Of a DNA stretch of 12,288 bases, positions 1 to 8,369 are shown one piece after another (the first letter of the stretch is position 1; each line of letters begins with the position of its first letter). Position numbers and translations under genes: made by a program. Location of the stretch: contig CAWZYQ010000120.1 of NCBI GenBank assembly GCA_963966275.1, positions 1 to 12,288 on the forward strand. Reading direction: 5' to 3'. The notes below the pieces were generated by a model. It searched no databases. It saw only the letters and a list, made by a program, of their open reading frames with translations, and had not been told where the DNA came from. The DNA is from UBA10427 sp003500135. GTDB taxonomy: Bacteria > Bacteroidota > Bacteroidia > Cytophagales > Cyclobacteriaceae.

Positions 1-469
1 GCAAAAGTGTCAATGCAAATGGTTGCAGTTTGTACCATTATTGAAAAAGCGCTAATGGTAAAATTAAAATTTAATATTGAATTAACATAAAAAGGGTTTT
101 AATAAAAAGTTCATTAGAAAAATCATTGCAAAGTTTGATGTAAAACAAAATTAAAGTGGGAGGAATTATTTTTTATTTTTCGATAGATGAAGAATTGAAC
201 AAGGTCGAAAATGAATGGAGATAGCTTTAATTTAGAAAAGTAAAGTCCTATTATTATAAGGCAAAAATATTTTATATGGAATATTTGTGCTGACGTCATA
301 TTAAATTTTGAATATTTCTGATCTTATTATTTCAAGGTTTACGAAACCGTTACAAGTACAAATTTATTCCCAACATGCCTATGTATTTACCTGATAATAA
401 TCTTCATAAAAATGAATCTATTCTACTGACAAACGTTATTAAATGTAGAAACATTGTAAAATCATCACT
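1..469. other. AT-rich intergenic region upstream of gdhA
   Basis: No gene can be supported here. All three forward frames are open for a short distance from the left edge (one to a TAA at 88-90), and on the minus strand an ATG at 36-38 opens a frame running off the edge. None is long enough to judge. The rest is AT-rich non-coding DNA. An 8-bp perfect palindrome, TGACGTCA, lies at 291-298, and two 7-of-8 matches to the Bacteroidota -7 box TAnnTTTG lie at 280-287 and 303-310, but neither has a convincing -33 partner. The gdhA promoter is probably somewhere in 250-450. Confidence 0.6.
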
Positions 470-1837
470 ATGGCTACGCTTACCAAAAACGCCTCCGTTG
501 AAAACGAGGTAAAAAAATTCATTAAAAGGTTGTCCGAAAGAAATCCGAATGAAACGGAATTCATACAGGCGGTAGAAGAAGTGGTGGAATCCATTTTACC
601 GTTTATTAAGAACCATAAAAAGTATAGTGATCCATTCATTCTGGATCGTTTATGCGAGCCGGAGCGTGTGATCATGTTCAACATTCCCTGGCTCGACGAC
701 AAAGGAAATTACCGTTTGAACAGAGGTTACCGGGTGCAAATGAACAGTGCGATTGGACCCTATAAAGGAGGATTGCGCTTTCACCCCTCCGTCAACCTGA
801 GTATTCTTAAATTTTTGGCATTCGAACAGGTATTTAAAAACTCCCTGACCACACTGCCACTTGGCGGCGCCAAGGGTGGAGCTGATTTTGACCCCAAAGG
901 CAAAACTGACAATGAAATCATGAAGTTTTGCCAAAGCTATATGACCGAAATGTATCGATACATCGGCGCAGATGTAGATATACCGGCAGGGGATATAGGG
1001 GTAAATGAAAAAGAAATCGGTTATATGTTTGGTCAATATAAGCGTTTGAAAACCCAGTTCAATGGCGTCATTACCGGTAAAGGCCTGTCTTTTGGCGGAA
1101 GTCCGCTTCGCCCTGAAGCTACCGGATATGGTACTGTATATTTTGCCAGGGAAATGCTCAAAAAGCAAGGAGAGAAGCTCGACGGTAAAACTGCTGTGAT
1201 ATCAGGCGCCGGAAATGTAGCATTATTCGCAGCCGAAAAGCTAATAGAGCACAATGTAAAAGTATTAGCTGTTTCTGATTCTGGCGGCTTTATGTTCATA
1301 AAAGATGGATTGATGCAAGATGTGCTTGAAAAACTGATGGAGTTCAAGTTTGAAAAAAGAGGCAGGCTGAAAAAATTTGCAGAGGAACACAATTATGACT
1401 TTTATAATGGAGAAAAACCGTGGGCAGTGAAGTGTGATATGGCATTTCCATGTGCCACACAAAATGAAATATATGGCGAAGAGGCACAAAAACTGGTAGA
1501 TAACGGCTGTAAGCTGGTTAGCGAAGGCGCCAATATGCCAAGTACAAAGGAAGCAATTGATGTGTTTAAGAAGAATAAGATTTTGTACGGTCCGGGAAAA
1601 GCAGCTAATGCAGGCGGTGTGGCAATATCAGGGTTGGAAATGGTGCAAAATTCGAATCACAGGCCTTGGACACGGGAAGAAGTAAACGAGGAATTAAGAA
1701 ATATTATGCGCGATATCCACGACGAATGCACTGAATATGGTAACGATGGCAACGGCTTCGTCGACTATGTGAAAGGCGCCAACATAGCAGGGTTCATTAA
1801 AGTTGCTGACGCCATGATAGCACAAGGACTTGTCTAA
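470..1837 (+). CDS. gdhA: NADP-type glutamate dehydrogenase (hexameric, about 450 aa class)
   Basis: Cytoplasmic enzyme catalysing the reversible reductive amination of 2-oxoglutarate with ammonium to glutamate. The 455-aa length is that of the small hexameric GDH class. Visible family motifs are the glutamate-binding PYKGGLRFHPSVN near residues 97-109, the catalytic lysine in LGGAKGG (K135), the catalytic aspartate in PAGDIGV (D175), the dinucleotide-binding GAGNVA (246-251) in the Rossmann domain, and SEGANMPST (351-359). The residues after the second Rossmann strand read SDSGGF, resembling the SDS found in NADPH-preferring enterobacterial GdhA, so a biosynthetic NADPH role is inferred. The ATG at 470 gives a normal N-terminus; no Shine-Dalgarno sequence is seen, as is usual in Bacteroidota. 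The gene stands alone, with a long upstream spacer and a hairpin after it. No lesion is seen. Confidence 0.96.
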   Translation: MATLTKNASVENEVKKFIKRLSERNPNETEFIQAVEEVVESILPFIKNHKKYSDPFILDRLCEPERVIMFNIPWLDDKGNYRLNRGYRVQMNSAIGPYKGGLRFHPSVNLSILKFLAFEQVFKNSLTTLPLGGAKGGADFDPKGKTDNEIMKFCQSYMTEMYRYIGADVDIPAGDIGVNEKEIGYMFGQYKRLKTQFNGVITGKGLSFGGSPLRPEATGYGTVYFAREMLKKQGEKLDGKTAVISGAGNVALFAAEKLIEHNVKVLAVSDSGGFMFIKDGLMQDVLEKLMEFKFEKRGRLKKFAEEHNYDFYNGEKPWAVKCDMAFPCATQNEIYGEEAQKLVDNGCKLVSEGANMPSTKEAIDVFKKNKILYGPGKAANAGGVAISGLEMVQNSNHRPWTREEVNEELRNIMRDIHDECTEYGNDGNGFVDYVKGANIAGFIKVADAMIAQGLV

Positions 1838-1869
1838 CAAGGTTTAGTACTGAGTAAGGGGCCATCTCG

Positions 1870-1896
1870 GGGCCGGCGAGTTCATCTTACCGGCCC
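1870..1896 (+). terminator. Probable gdhA terminator hairpin
   Basis: A perfect 7-bp GC-rich stem (GGGCCGG at 1870-1876 pairs with CCGGCCC at 1890-1896) with a 13-nt loop, 32 nt after the gdhA stop. The T-tract after it is weak (TTCCGTTTAT), so it may act as an imperfect intrinsic terminator or as a 3' end stabiliser. Confidence 0.55.
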
Positions 1897-1976
1897 TTCC
1901 GTTTATATCCCCCATCCACCTCTTTCCCCATCCATTTTCCGTTCTTAAAATTAAATAAACAGAAATGTTAAAAGTC

Positions 1977-2006
1977 TTTGACAAAATTTAGCAATTTATA
2001 ATTTTA
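1977..2006 (+). promoter_or_regulatory. Predicted Bacteroidota-type promoter of the M16 peptidase operon
   Basis: TTTG at 1977-1980 and TAATTTTA at 1999-2006 (7 of 8 against the TAnnTTTG -7 box) are separated by 18 nt, close to the spacing reported for the Bacteroidota housekeeping sigma factor. Transcription would start near 2013, leaving a short leader before the ATG at 2031. An E. coli-like TTGACA (1978-1983) and TATAAT (1997-2002) overlap the same bases but are only 13 nt apart, too close for a classical sigma-70 promoter. Confidence 0.55.
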
Positions 2007-2030
2007 CCTTTTCACTTAAACCCATTAATT

Positions 2031-3347
2031 ATGAAACAAATCAAATTTACCGCTTTGTTGATTTTGCTAGCGGTCGTTGCCCTGGCACAAGGGCCGAAAA
2101 TAGAATTTGAGGAGTATGACCTCGAAAATGGCATGCACGTTATATTGCATGAAGATCATTCTGCCCCCATTGTGGTAGTATCAGTACTGTACCATGTGGG
2201 CTCGAAAAATGAAGATCCCAACCGTACCGGTTTTGCCCACTTTTTTGAACACCTTTTGTTTGAGGGCTCTGAAAATATTGCCCGGGGCGAATTCGACAAG
2301 TACATTACCAATGCAGGTGGCGTGAATAATGCCAATACAAGTAATGACCGGACTTACTACTACGAAGTATTGCCCTCTAATCAACTCGCTCTCGGGCTTT
2401 GGCTTGAATCCGAGCGCCTGATGCATGCCCGAATTGAGCCTATCGGGGTTGAAACTCAAAGAGAAGTGGTTAAAGAAGAAAGAAGGCAGCGTTATGACAA
2501 CCAACCTTATGGCACCATTCTAGAAGAGATAGTAAAAAGGGCATATAAGGTACACCCCTACCGATGGACAACCATTGGGTCACTTGAACATTTAAATGAA
2601 GCATCGCTCGATGAGTTTATTGATTTTTATAATACTTTTTATGTACCTCAAAATGCCACCCTCTCCATCGCTGGTGATATCGATATTGAAGAGACCAAAA
2701 AGCTCGTTGACGCTTATTTCAGTGATATTAAAAAAGAAGGAGAGGTACCACGTGTAAATATTGAGGAACCCAAACAAACCGAAGAGATCAGGGATGTGGT
2801 GTATGATAATGTTCAGCTTCCGGCAGTTATTCAGGCCTATCATATGCCTGAACAGGGAACAGAAGATGCTTATGCCCTGACCATGCTTAGCGCTATCTTG
2901 TCAGATGGGCAAAGCTCGCGTATGTACAAGGCGATAGTTGATGAACAACAAAAAGCAGTTACTGTCGGCTCTTTTCCATTTATGCTTGAAGACCCGGGCT
3001 TATACATCACTTTTGGAATAAGCAATATGGGGGTAGATGCTGAAGACCTTGAAGTTTCAATCAATGAAGAAATTGCCAGGGTTCGCGAAGAACTGATCAC
3101 TGAAAACGAGTTTCAGAAAATTCGAAACCAGATGGAAAACAGGTTCATTAATTCCAGCAGTACCCTGCAGGGGGTTGCTGAAAACCTGGCCAACTACCAC
3201 GTTTATTATGGCGATGCCGACTTAATAAACACTGAACTGGAACGATACATGAAAGTAACCCGCGAAGATATTAAGAGAGTAGCCAACGAATATTTGGCGC
3301 CTGAAAACCGGGTGGTTTTGCACTGGTTGCCCAAATCTTCTCAATAA
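2031..3347 (+). CDS. Exported M16 family zinc metallopeptidase, catalytic subunit
   Basis: Predicted periplasmic peptidase of the pitrilysin/insulinase/processing-peptidase (M16) fold, 438 aa. Residues 1-19 form a signal peptide (KQIK, then a hydrophobic core) with a likely ALA cleavage site before Q20; there is no lipobox cysteine. The inverted zinc motif HFFEH is at residues 70-74, and the third ligand is probably E150 in VKEERRQR. The second M16 half (about 180-430) follows. The R...Y pair that binds substrate in the C-terminal half of self-sufficient M16 enzymes is missing: the equivalent stretch reads IVDEQQKAVTVG, with V303 and V312 at the expected places. It therefore looks dependent on the partner encoded 13 nt downstream, as in known bacterial heterodimeric M16B pairs. 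The substrate is unknown; oligopeptides or unfolded periplasmic proteins are an inference. Confidence 0.93.
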   Translation: MKQIKFTALLILLAVVALAQGPKIEFEEYDLENGMHVILHEDHSAPIVVVSVLYHVGSKNEDPNRTGFAHFFEHLLFEGSENIARGEFDKYITNAGGVNNANTSNDRTYYYEVLPSNQLALGLWLESERLMHARIEPIGVETQREVVKEERRQRYDNQPYGTILEEIVKRAYKVHPYRWTTIGSLEHLNEASLDEFIDFYNTFYVPQNATLSIAGDIDIEETKKLVDAYFSDIKKEGEVPRVNIEEPKQTEEIRDVVYDNVQLPAVIQAYHMPEQGTEDAYALTMLSAILSDGQSSRMYKAIVDEQQKAVTVGSFPFMLEDPGLYITFGISNMGVDAEDLEVSINEEIARVREELITENEFQKIRNQMENRFINSSSTLQGVAENLANYHVYYGDADLINTELERYMKVTREDIKRVANEYLAPENRVVLHWLPKSSQ

Positions 3348-3360
3348 AAATCTATAAGAC

Positions 3361-5430
3361 ATGAAAAAATATATCATAACAATCCTATTTATTTCAAGTG
3401 TGGCTTTCGGTGTGCAGGCACAGGTAGACCGAACCAAGGCGCCTGAGGCCGGCCCGGCTCCAGAGATCAAGCTTGAAGAAGCTGAAACTTTTGAGCTTAA
3501 AAACGGCCTCAAAGTATTCGTAGTAGAAAACGATAAGCTACCCAGAATTGCCTTTAACCTGGTTTTGGATATTGAGGCGGTAAAAGAAGGAGACAAGGCA
3601 GGGTATGTTCAAATGGCGGGTCAATTGCTGCGTTCAGGAACATCAACCCGCACAAAATCTGAAATTGACCAGGAAGTCGATTTTATCGGGGCAACCCTGA
3701 ACACCAATTCTTTTGGAATGTATGCGGCATCGCTTACCAAACATCAGGATAAACTACTGGAAATTATGGCAGATGTGCTATACAATCCGGTTTTTCCTGA
3801 GGAAGAATTTGAAAAGGTGAAAAAACAAACCCTATCAGCTTTGGCAAGCGAAAAGGATGATCCTTCCAGCATTGCATCCAATGTAAGGCAGGCTGTAGTA
3901 TATGGAAAAGACCATCCATATGGTGAGCAGGTTACTGAAGAAACAGTAAATAATATTTCGGTGGAAGACTGCCGCGAATATTACAAGAAGTATTTTTCGC
4001 CAGGGATCAGTTATCTGGCAATAGTAGGCGATATTAAGGTAAAGGATGCCAAAAAACTAGCGAAGAAATATTTTGAAACCTGGGAGCCTAAAGAAGTGGA
4101 TTTGGAGAATTTTTCTACACCTGCCGCCCCAGAGCAAACTAAGGTCGCGCTGCATGATCGATCAAGCTCTGTGCAATCGGAAATCCGCATTTCATACCCG
4201 GTAAATTTAAAACAAGGTGATCCTGATGCAATTAAGGTTAATGTATTAAATCAGATTTTTGGCGGGAGTTTTTCTGCCCGGTTAATGCAAAATTTGCGGG
4301 AGGATAAAGCCTTTACTTACGGCGCCCGTTCGTCATTCCGTGCTGATCAGATCGTGGGTATTTTTACTGCCAGTGCGAGTGTGCGCAATGAGGTTACGGA
4401 TAGTTCAGTACATGAGTTTCTCTACGAAATGCGTCGTATAATTGAAGAAGATGTAACTGAATCTGAATTGATGGCAGCAAAAGCAAGTATAATGGGTAGT
4501 TTCGCTCGTTCAATGGAAAATCCTCAAACCATAGCCAGGTTTGCCATAAATACAGCACGTTACAACCTACCTGACAACTATTACAATGACTATCTCAAAA
4601 AGGTAGATGCTTTGACCATCGAGGATATTCGCGAAACCGCAAAAAAATATATTAAACCTGAGAATGCCTATGTAGTGGTAGTGGGCAAGGGAAGTGATGT
4701 TGCAGAAGGGCTGAAAAAATTTGGTCCGCTAACGTATTACGATATCTATGGAAATGAGGTTGATCCTTCTAAAATGGCGCTTCCGGAAGGACTGACTGCT
4801 ACCAAAGTTTTAAATGACTACATCGAGGCCCTGGGGGGTCGCGAAAAACTGGAAGACACCGAAACTCTATCAATCACTTACAGCGCCTCCGCCAATGGCA
4901 TGCAAATACAAATAAAAAGCATTAAAAAAGTGCCCGGAAAAAGCATGATGACCATAAGTATGGCCGGAAATCCATTGATGGTTCAAATGGTGAACGGAGA
5001 AGAAGTGATAATGAAACAACAAGGCAATACGATACCATTGAGTGAGGAAATGAAACAGGGATTTTATTACGACGCACTTACATTTCCTGAGTTGTTTGTG
5101 CTGGACGAAAACCTTGAAACAGAACTGATTGGTATGGAGAGCATTGACGGCCAAAATGCATACGCGGTTGAAATCACCAAACCCAATGGGCAAAAGGTAA
5201 CAAATTATTATGCAGTAGATAGTGGGCTGAAAATCAGGAATTCTGTTACACTTCAGACCCCACAGGGTAGCATGACCCAGAACACTGATTTCAAAAACTA
5301 CCAGGAAGTGGAAGGAGTGGCTTATCCACATACACTGGTCGTACCCATGGGCCCAGGCAAGTTAAGCGCTGAAATAGAGGCCATTGAAATCAATAAAGAT
5401 ATACCTGACGAAACCTTTTCGGTACAATAA
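3361..5430 (+). CDS. Exported M16 family peptidase-like subunit, zinc site lost, with C-terminal extension
   Basis: The 689-aa product has a signal peptide (residues 1-20, cleavage likely VQA before Q21) and two M16 halves over about 35-460. The position of HxxEH is occupied by QMAGQ (Q84, G87, Q88), so no zinc can be bound. The substrate-binding pair is present as R313 and Y320 in LREDKAFTYG, seven residues apart as in active M16 enzymes. It thus complements the upstream subunit and should form a mixed dimer in the periplasm. After about residue 470 comes an extra domain of about 215 aa (LNDYIEALGGREKLEDTETL onward) that looks beta-rich and resembles the LolA/LppX-like 'outer membrane lipoprotein-sorting' fold. 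That assignment is by pattern only. The 13-nt spacing and the single terminator after this gene indicate an operon with the upstream peptidase. Confidence 0.92.
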   Translation: MKKYIITILFISSVAFGVQAQVDRTKAPEAGPAPEIKLEEAETFELKNGLKVFVVENDKLPRIAFNLVLDIEAVKEGDKAGYVQMAGQLLRSGTSTRTKSEIDQEVDFIGATLNTNSFGMYAASLTKHQDKLLEIMADVLYNPVFPEEEFEKVKKQTLSALASEKDDPSSIASNVRQAVVYGKDHPYGEQVTEETVNNISVEDCREYYKKYFSPGISYLAIVGDIKVKDAKKLAKKYFETWEPKEVDLENFSTPAAPEQTKVALHDRSSSVQSEIRISYPVNLKQGDPDAIKVNVLNQIFGGSFSARLMQNLREDKAFTYGARSSFRADQIVGIFTASASVRNEVTDSSVHEFLYEMRRIIEEDVTESELMAAKASIMGSFARSMENPQTIARFAINTARYNLPDNYYNDYLKKVDALTIEDIRETAKKYIKPENAYVVVVGKGSDVAEGLKKFGPLTYYDIYGNEVDPSKMALPEGLTATKVLNDYIEALGGREKLEDTETLSITYSASANGMQIQIKSIKKVPGKSMMTISMAGNPLMVQMVNGEEVIMKQQGNTIPLSEEMKQGFYYDALTFPELFVLDENLETELIGMESIDGQNAYAVEITKPNGQKVTNYYAVDSGLKIRNSVTLQTPQGSMTQNTDFKNYQEVEGVAYPHTLVVPMGPGKLSAEIEAIEINKDIPDETFSVQ

Positions 5431-5440
5431 AATTTTATTA

Positions 5441-5465
5441 AAAGGGAGCTTCGGCTCCCTTTTTT
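5441..5465 (+). terminator. Strong rho-independent terminator of the M16 operon
   Basis: AAA, then GGGAGC (5444-5449), a TTCG tetraloop (5450-5453), GCTCCC (5454-5459) and six T (5460-5465). This is a textbook intrinsic terminator with a stable UUCG loop, 13 nt after the stop codon. Confidence 0.96.
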
Positions 5466-5537
5466 CATAAAAAGCTATCATTTCTTAAAATCTTCTTGCA
5501 TTTTTGTATGTAATCACAAAACCCTAAACTGAGAAAA

Positions 5538-5888
5538 ATGGTGATTAGGTTTCAGGCGCATGCTCTCATGAGCTATTGTCGGCGTATTTCATTTGCGCTA
5601 ACGGCAATTCTATGCCTGGTTTTTGTGAGTGAAGTTGCGCATGGAGTTATTGCTGATATCAACTCAGAAACTTCTATGCCAATGATTATGGCCTGCGATA
5701 GTGAAATACAAGACTCTACTGATAAGGAGGAGGAACCTGATAAAAAAGAGAACCAATTGTTTACTGGTTATGCAGAAACCAGGCAAGCCATAAGTGAACA
5801 GGCTATTTGTGCACATTATGTCCAATTCCTTCGACTACACGAAGCATTCTTAATTTTGAGAACGCCACCCCCGCGGAATTTTATTTAA
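5538..5888 (+). CDS. Small exported protein of unknown function
   Basis: Not a family I recognise. The frame encodes 116 aa. The ATG at 5568 (residue 11, MSYCRRISFALTAI) would give a cleaner signal peptide than the first ATG: a basic start, a hydrophobic stretch about residues 18-33, and possible cleavage near AHG. The mature part holds a charged acidic run (about residues 57-72, DSTDKEEEPDKKEN) and a C-terminal hydrophobic patch ending in FLILRTPPPRNFI. The mature protein contains two cysteines, C53 and C91, which could form a disulfide. It lies between a strong terminator and the SulP gene, 76 nt before the latter, so co-transcription with the carbon island is possible but unproven. A CATTTTTG resembling a -7 box at 5499-5506 may be part of its promoter. 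It could also be a spurious frame, although its signal peptide and isolated position argue that it is real. Confidence 0.55.
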   Translation: MVIRFQAHALMSYCRRISFALTAILCLVFVSEVAHGVIADINSETSMPMIMACDSEIQDSTDKEEEPDKKENQLFTGYAETRQAISEQAICAHYVQFLRLHEAFLILRTPPPRNFI

Positions 5889-5924
5889 TATTTCAAAAAA
5901 ATCTTCTTAAATTTTAATAATAAC

Positions 5925-5942
5925 GTTGCAATAGCAACTTTT
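5925..5942 (+). terminator. Small hairpin with T-run before the SulP gene
   Basis: GTTGC (5925-5929), an AATA loop and GCAAC (5934-5938), followed by TTTT. The five-pair stem is weak. It may attenuate transcription between the small exported protein and the transporter, or be chance. Confidence 0.25.
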
Positions 5943-5964
5943 CAATAAAAAGAATTTTATCAAT

Positions 5965-7587
5965 ATGAATAATTTTAAAAATAATCTCAAGCACGACCTG
6001 CCGGCATCAATTATCGTATTTCTGGTGGCAGTTCCACTCTGCCTGGGAATTGCACTGGCTTCCGGGGCGCCGTTGTTTTCAGGGATTATTGCCGGAATAG
6101 TCGGTGGAATTGTAGTTGGAAGTCTGAGCGGATCTCCTCTTGGAGTAAGTGGGCCGGCCGCAGGACTGGCCGTGATTGTACTGGCGGCTATTGAAGATCT
6201 GGGTGCTTTTGAATCGTTTTTACTGGCAGTGGTTGTTGCCGGTGCTATTCAACTGTTGCTCGGTTTCTTGCGTGCAGGGATTATTGGCTATTATTTTCCC
6301 TCATCGGTTATTAAAGGTATGCTTACAGGCATTGGATTGATCATTATTTTGAAACAAATCCCACATGCTTTTGGGTATGATGCGGATCCTGAAGGAAGCC
6401 TGGCATTTCAACAACCAGACGGTCATAATACATTTTCTGAGTTATACTACATGCTCGATTTTATTAGTCCCGGAGCATTGGTTGTTACATCGCTATCATT
6501 ATTGATACTCATTTTATGGGAACAGCCTTTTATGAAAAGGATACGTCTATTCCAATTGGTACAGGGCCCGCTTGTAGTTGTGGCGCTTGGTGTTTTGCTC
6601 AATATGTTTTTTCAGAATTTCCCAACTTTTACTATTTCAAAAGAGCATCTGGTGCAGTTGCCTACTTTTTCTAATTTCACCGGGTTTATCGGGAATTTTA
6701 CATTTCCGGATTTCAGTCAATTTGGTAACCCGCAAATCTACACTGTGGCAATTACAATGGCAGTAGTGGCCAGTCTGGAAACACTATTGAGTGTAGAGGC
6801 CATTGACAAACTGGATCCCTATAAACGGGTGACCCCAACCAACCGCGAACTAAAAGCACAGGGTATAGGGAATATGTTGTCAGGGTTGATAGGTGGATTA
6901 CCTGTGACTCAGGTTATCGTCAGAAGTTCTGCCAATATACAATCGGGCGGACGGACAAAAACTTCAGCAATCGCTCACGGTATTCTAATGCTATCGTGCG
7001 TAGTTGCTATTCCGCATGTACTCAATATGATCCCGCTGGCCAGTTTGGCAGCGATACTATTTTTGGTAGGCTATAAACTGGCCAAACCAAAACTGTTTAT
7101 TGACATGTACCAAAAGGGGTGGATCCAATTCGTTCCATTCTTAGTTACCGTATTGGGAATCATGTTTACCGATTTACTTTACGGAATAGGCATGGGGCTG
7201 ATTGTGGCTATCATGAATATCTTGTACGATAACTACAAGACACCATATTTCTTTGACAAATATAAATACCATAAAGGAGATGAGGTAAATATTGCCCTGT
7301 CAGAAGATGTTACATTTATTAATAAGGCTGCCATTATGAAAGCTTTCAAACAAATTCCGAACGGCGCCAAAGTAGTAATTGATGCTTCTAAAAATGTGCA
7401 TATGGATGAAGATATATGGGAAATAATCGAAGATTTTAAGCGCAGTACCAAGTATCGCGATATAGACCTCAAGCTGGAAGGGTTTTCAAACAATGAGGAA
7501 TCTCAGCATCATGCAAAATTGTTGAGGGATAGCCTGAATGGCAGCAAACAAGAAAACGAGGGGAAAAAGGACTCGAATGTTGCCTGA
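5965..7587 (+). CDS. SulP family inorganic anion transporter with STAS domain, probable bicarbonate carrier
   Basis: A 540-aa inner-membrane carrier of the SulP/SLC26 family. The membrane domain spans about residues 12-420 and carries family signatures: DLPASIIVFLVAVPLCLGIA (11-30), GVSGPAAGLAV (60-70), ASLETLLSVEAID (269-281) and the stretch 293-339 with NRELKAQGIGN, GGLPVTQVIVRSSAN and GGRTKTS. The cytoplasmic tail about 438-508 fits a degenerate STAS domain, ending in a hydrophilic segment (EESQHHAKLL to the end). SulP members move sulfate, bicarbonate, dicarboxylates or halides, and sequence alone does not settle the substrate. Bicarbonate is inferred because the next gene looks like a carbonic anhydrase and SbtA/SbtB lie beyond it; cyanobacterial BicA belongs to this family. 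The TGA at 7585-7587 is followed by a 65-nt gap to the next co-oriented gene with no terminator, so an operon is plausible. Confidence 0.93.
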   Translation: MNNFKNNLKHDLPASIIVFLVAVPLCLGIALASGAPLFSGIIAGIVGGIVVGSLSGSPLGVSGPAAGLAVIVLAAIEDLGAFESFLLAVVVAGAIQLLLGFLRAGIIGYYFPSSVIKGMLTGIGLIIILKQIPHAFGYDADPEGSLAFQQPDGHNTFSELYYMLDFISPGALVVTSLSLLILILWEQPFMKRIRLFQLVQGPLVVVALGVLLNMFFQNFPTFTISKEHLVQLPTFSNFTGFIGNFTFPDFSQFGNPQIYTVAITMAVVASLETLLSVEAIDKLDPYKRVTPTNRELKAQGIGNMLSGLIGGLPVTQVIVRSSANIQSGGRTKTSAIAHGILMLSCVVAIPHVLNMIPLASLAAILFLVGYKLAKPKLFIDMYQKGWIQFVPFLVTVLGIMFTDLLYGIGMGLIVAIMNILYDNYKTPYFFDKYKYHKGDEVNIALSEDVTFINKAAIMKAFKQIPNGAKVVIDASKNVHMDEDIWEIIEDFKRSTKYRDIDLKLEGFSNNEESQHHAKLLRDSLNGSKQENEGKKDSNVA

Positions 7588-7652
7588 ATCACCGGGCCGA
7601 ATTCAAATAAATAGCAATCAAATAAATCATTTACACCAACAAAACTTAATAT

Positions 7653-8360
7653 ATGCTTCAGCGAAAATTTGATATAGTTGTAAAAAATCACTTTCCAAAA
7701 GCAATGGATGCCAAGGATACCTCCATTCACTACCTGGGCCTGATGAAGAACGATTATGATATTGATATTTCAAAAGTTCTTATGGCAACCTCAGTTTGTT
7801 CAGATGACCTCAATATCAGTTCAACCTCTCTTTTCAGTATATTATTTGGTCCGTTTAACATGGGAGGTTTAGGTGGCTTTCCGTTTACCGGAACCACCGG
7901 AATGGGCGCTTTTGCGCATCACGTTCCCGACAATGGAACAGCCTTTATTTTATATGGGCCACACGTTGGGATAACCCTGGAAGGCGTTTTAGGTGAAGTA
8001 AGTCGTCCTCGTATGGAAAAACAGGGGCATTCATGTGGCGCTTTGATCACTGTACTGAAGAAGTTTCAGGATCCTGGATACGAATTAAAAATTGATGAAA
8101 CGGATTATCAACTCAATATGCTGGAGGCTATGCTTCAGTCAAAAAGAAAGGAGATCATCAACGCGGCAGATCCGGTTATGGCGATTACAGAAGCAGCCTA
8201 TCAAGTAATTGACCGGAGGATTCATGAAAATATTGAAAAGCAAAAAAGTGAATTCAATGTGAGTAAGCTCGTCCTTTTAGGATGTATCATAATAAATACC
8301 AACTACGGTCTGGACGATTATTTTGATCCAAGGAATTTTGAAATTATAGAGATTAAATAA
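7653..8360 (+). CDS. LCIB-type (theta-class-like) carbonic anhydrase homologue
   Basis: Likely cytoplasmic zinc enzyme interconverting CO2 and bicarbonate, 235 aa with no signal peptide. It is not a classical beta-, gamma- or alpha-CA. The layout matches what I recall of the algal LCIB C-terminal domain: an early cysteine motif SVCSDDLN (C49, with D51/D52), a glycine-rich stretch GGLGGFPFTGTTGMGAF (71-87), HHVPDNGT (H89/H90), YGPHVGI (101-107) and HSCGA (C128). C49, H89 or H90, and C128 would be the Cys-His-Cys zinc set, with D51/D52 as the gating acid seen in the beta-CA-like fold. The C-terminal half is mostly helical (about 150-205) and ends with KLVLLGCIIINTNYG. The gene follows the SulP carrier by 65 nt and converges with the stress-protein gene, with only 9 nt between the stops. 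The LCIB assignment rests on motif memory, not a search; activity is inferred. Confidence 0.75.
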   Translation: MLQRKFDIVVKNHFPKAMDAKDTSIHYLGLMKNDYDIDISKVLMATSVCSDDLNISSTSLFSILFGPFNMGGLGGFPFTGTTGMGAFAHHVPDNGTAFILYGPHVGITLEGVLGEVSRPRMEKQGHSCGALITVLKKFQDPGYELKIDETDYQLNMLEAMLQSKRKEIINAADPVMAITEAAYQVIDRRIHENIEKQKSEFNVSKLVLLGCIIINTNYGLDDYFDPRNFEIIEIK

Positions 8361-8369
8361 GATTGGGCA

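Noticed and set aside
1..90. Forward open frame from the left edge to a TAA at 88-90, and a minus-strand ATG at 36-38 reading off the edge
   Set aside because: Both are about 30 codons or fewer at the window boundary with no recognisable motif, and all three forward frames are open there, so neither can be called a gene.
7653..8360. Classical beta-carbonic anhydrase
   Set aside because: The CxDxR and HxxC spacing of beta-CAs is absent. The cysteine and histidine motifs fit the LCIB arrangement instead.
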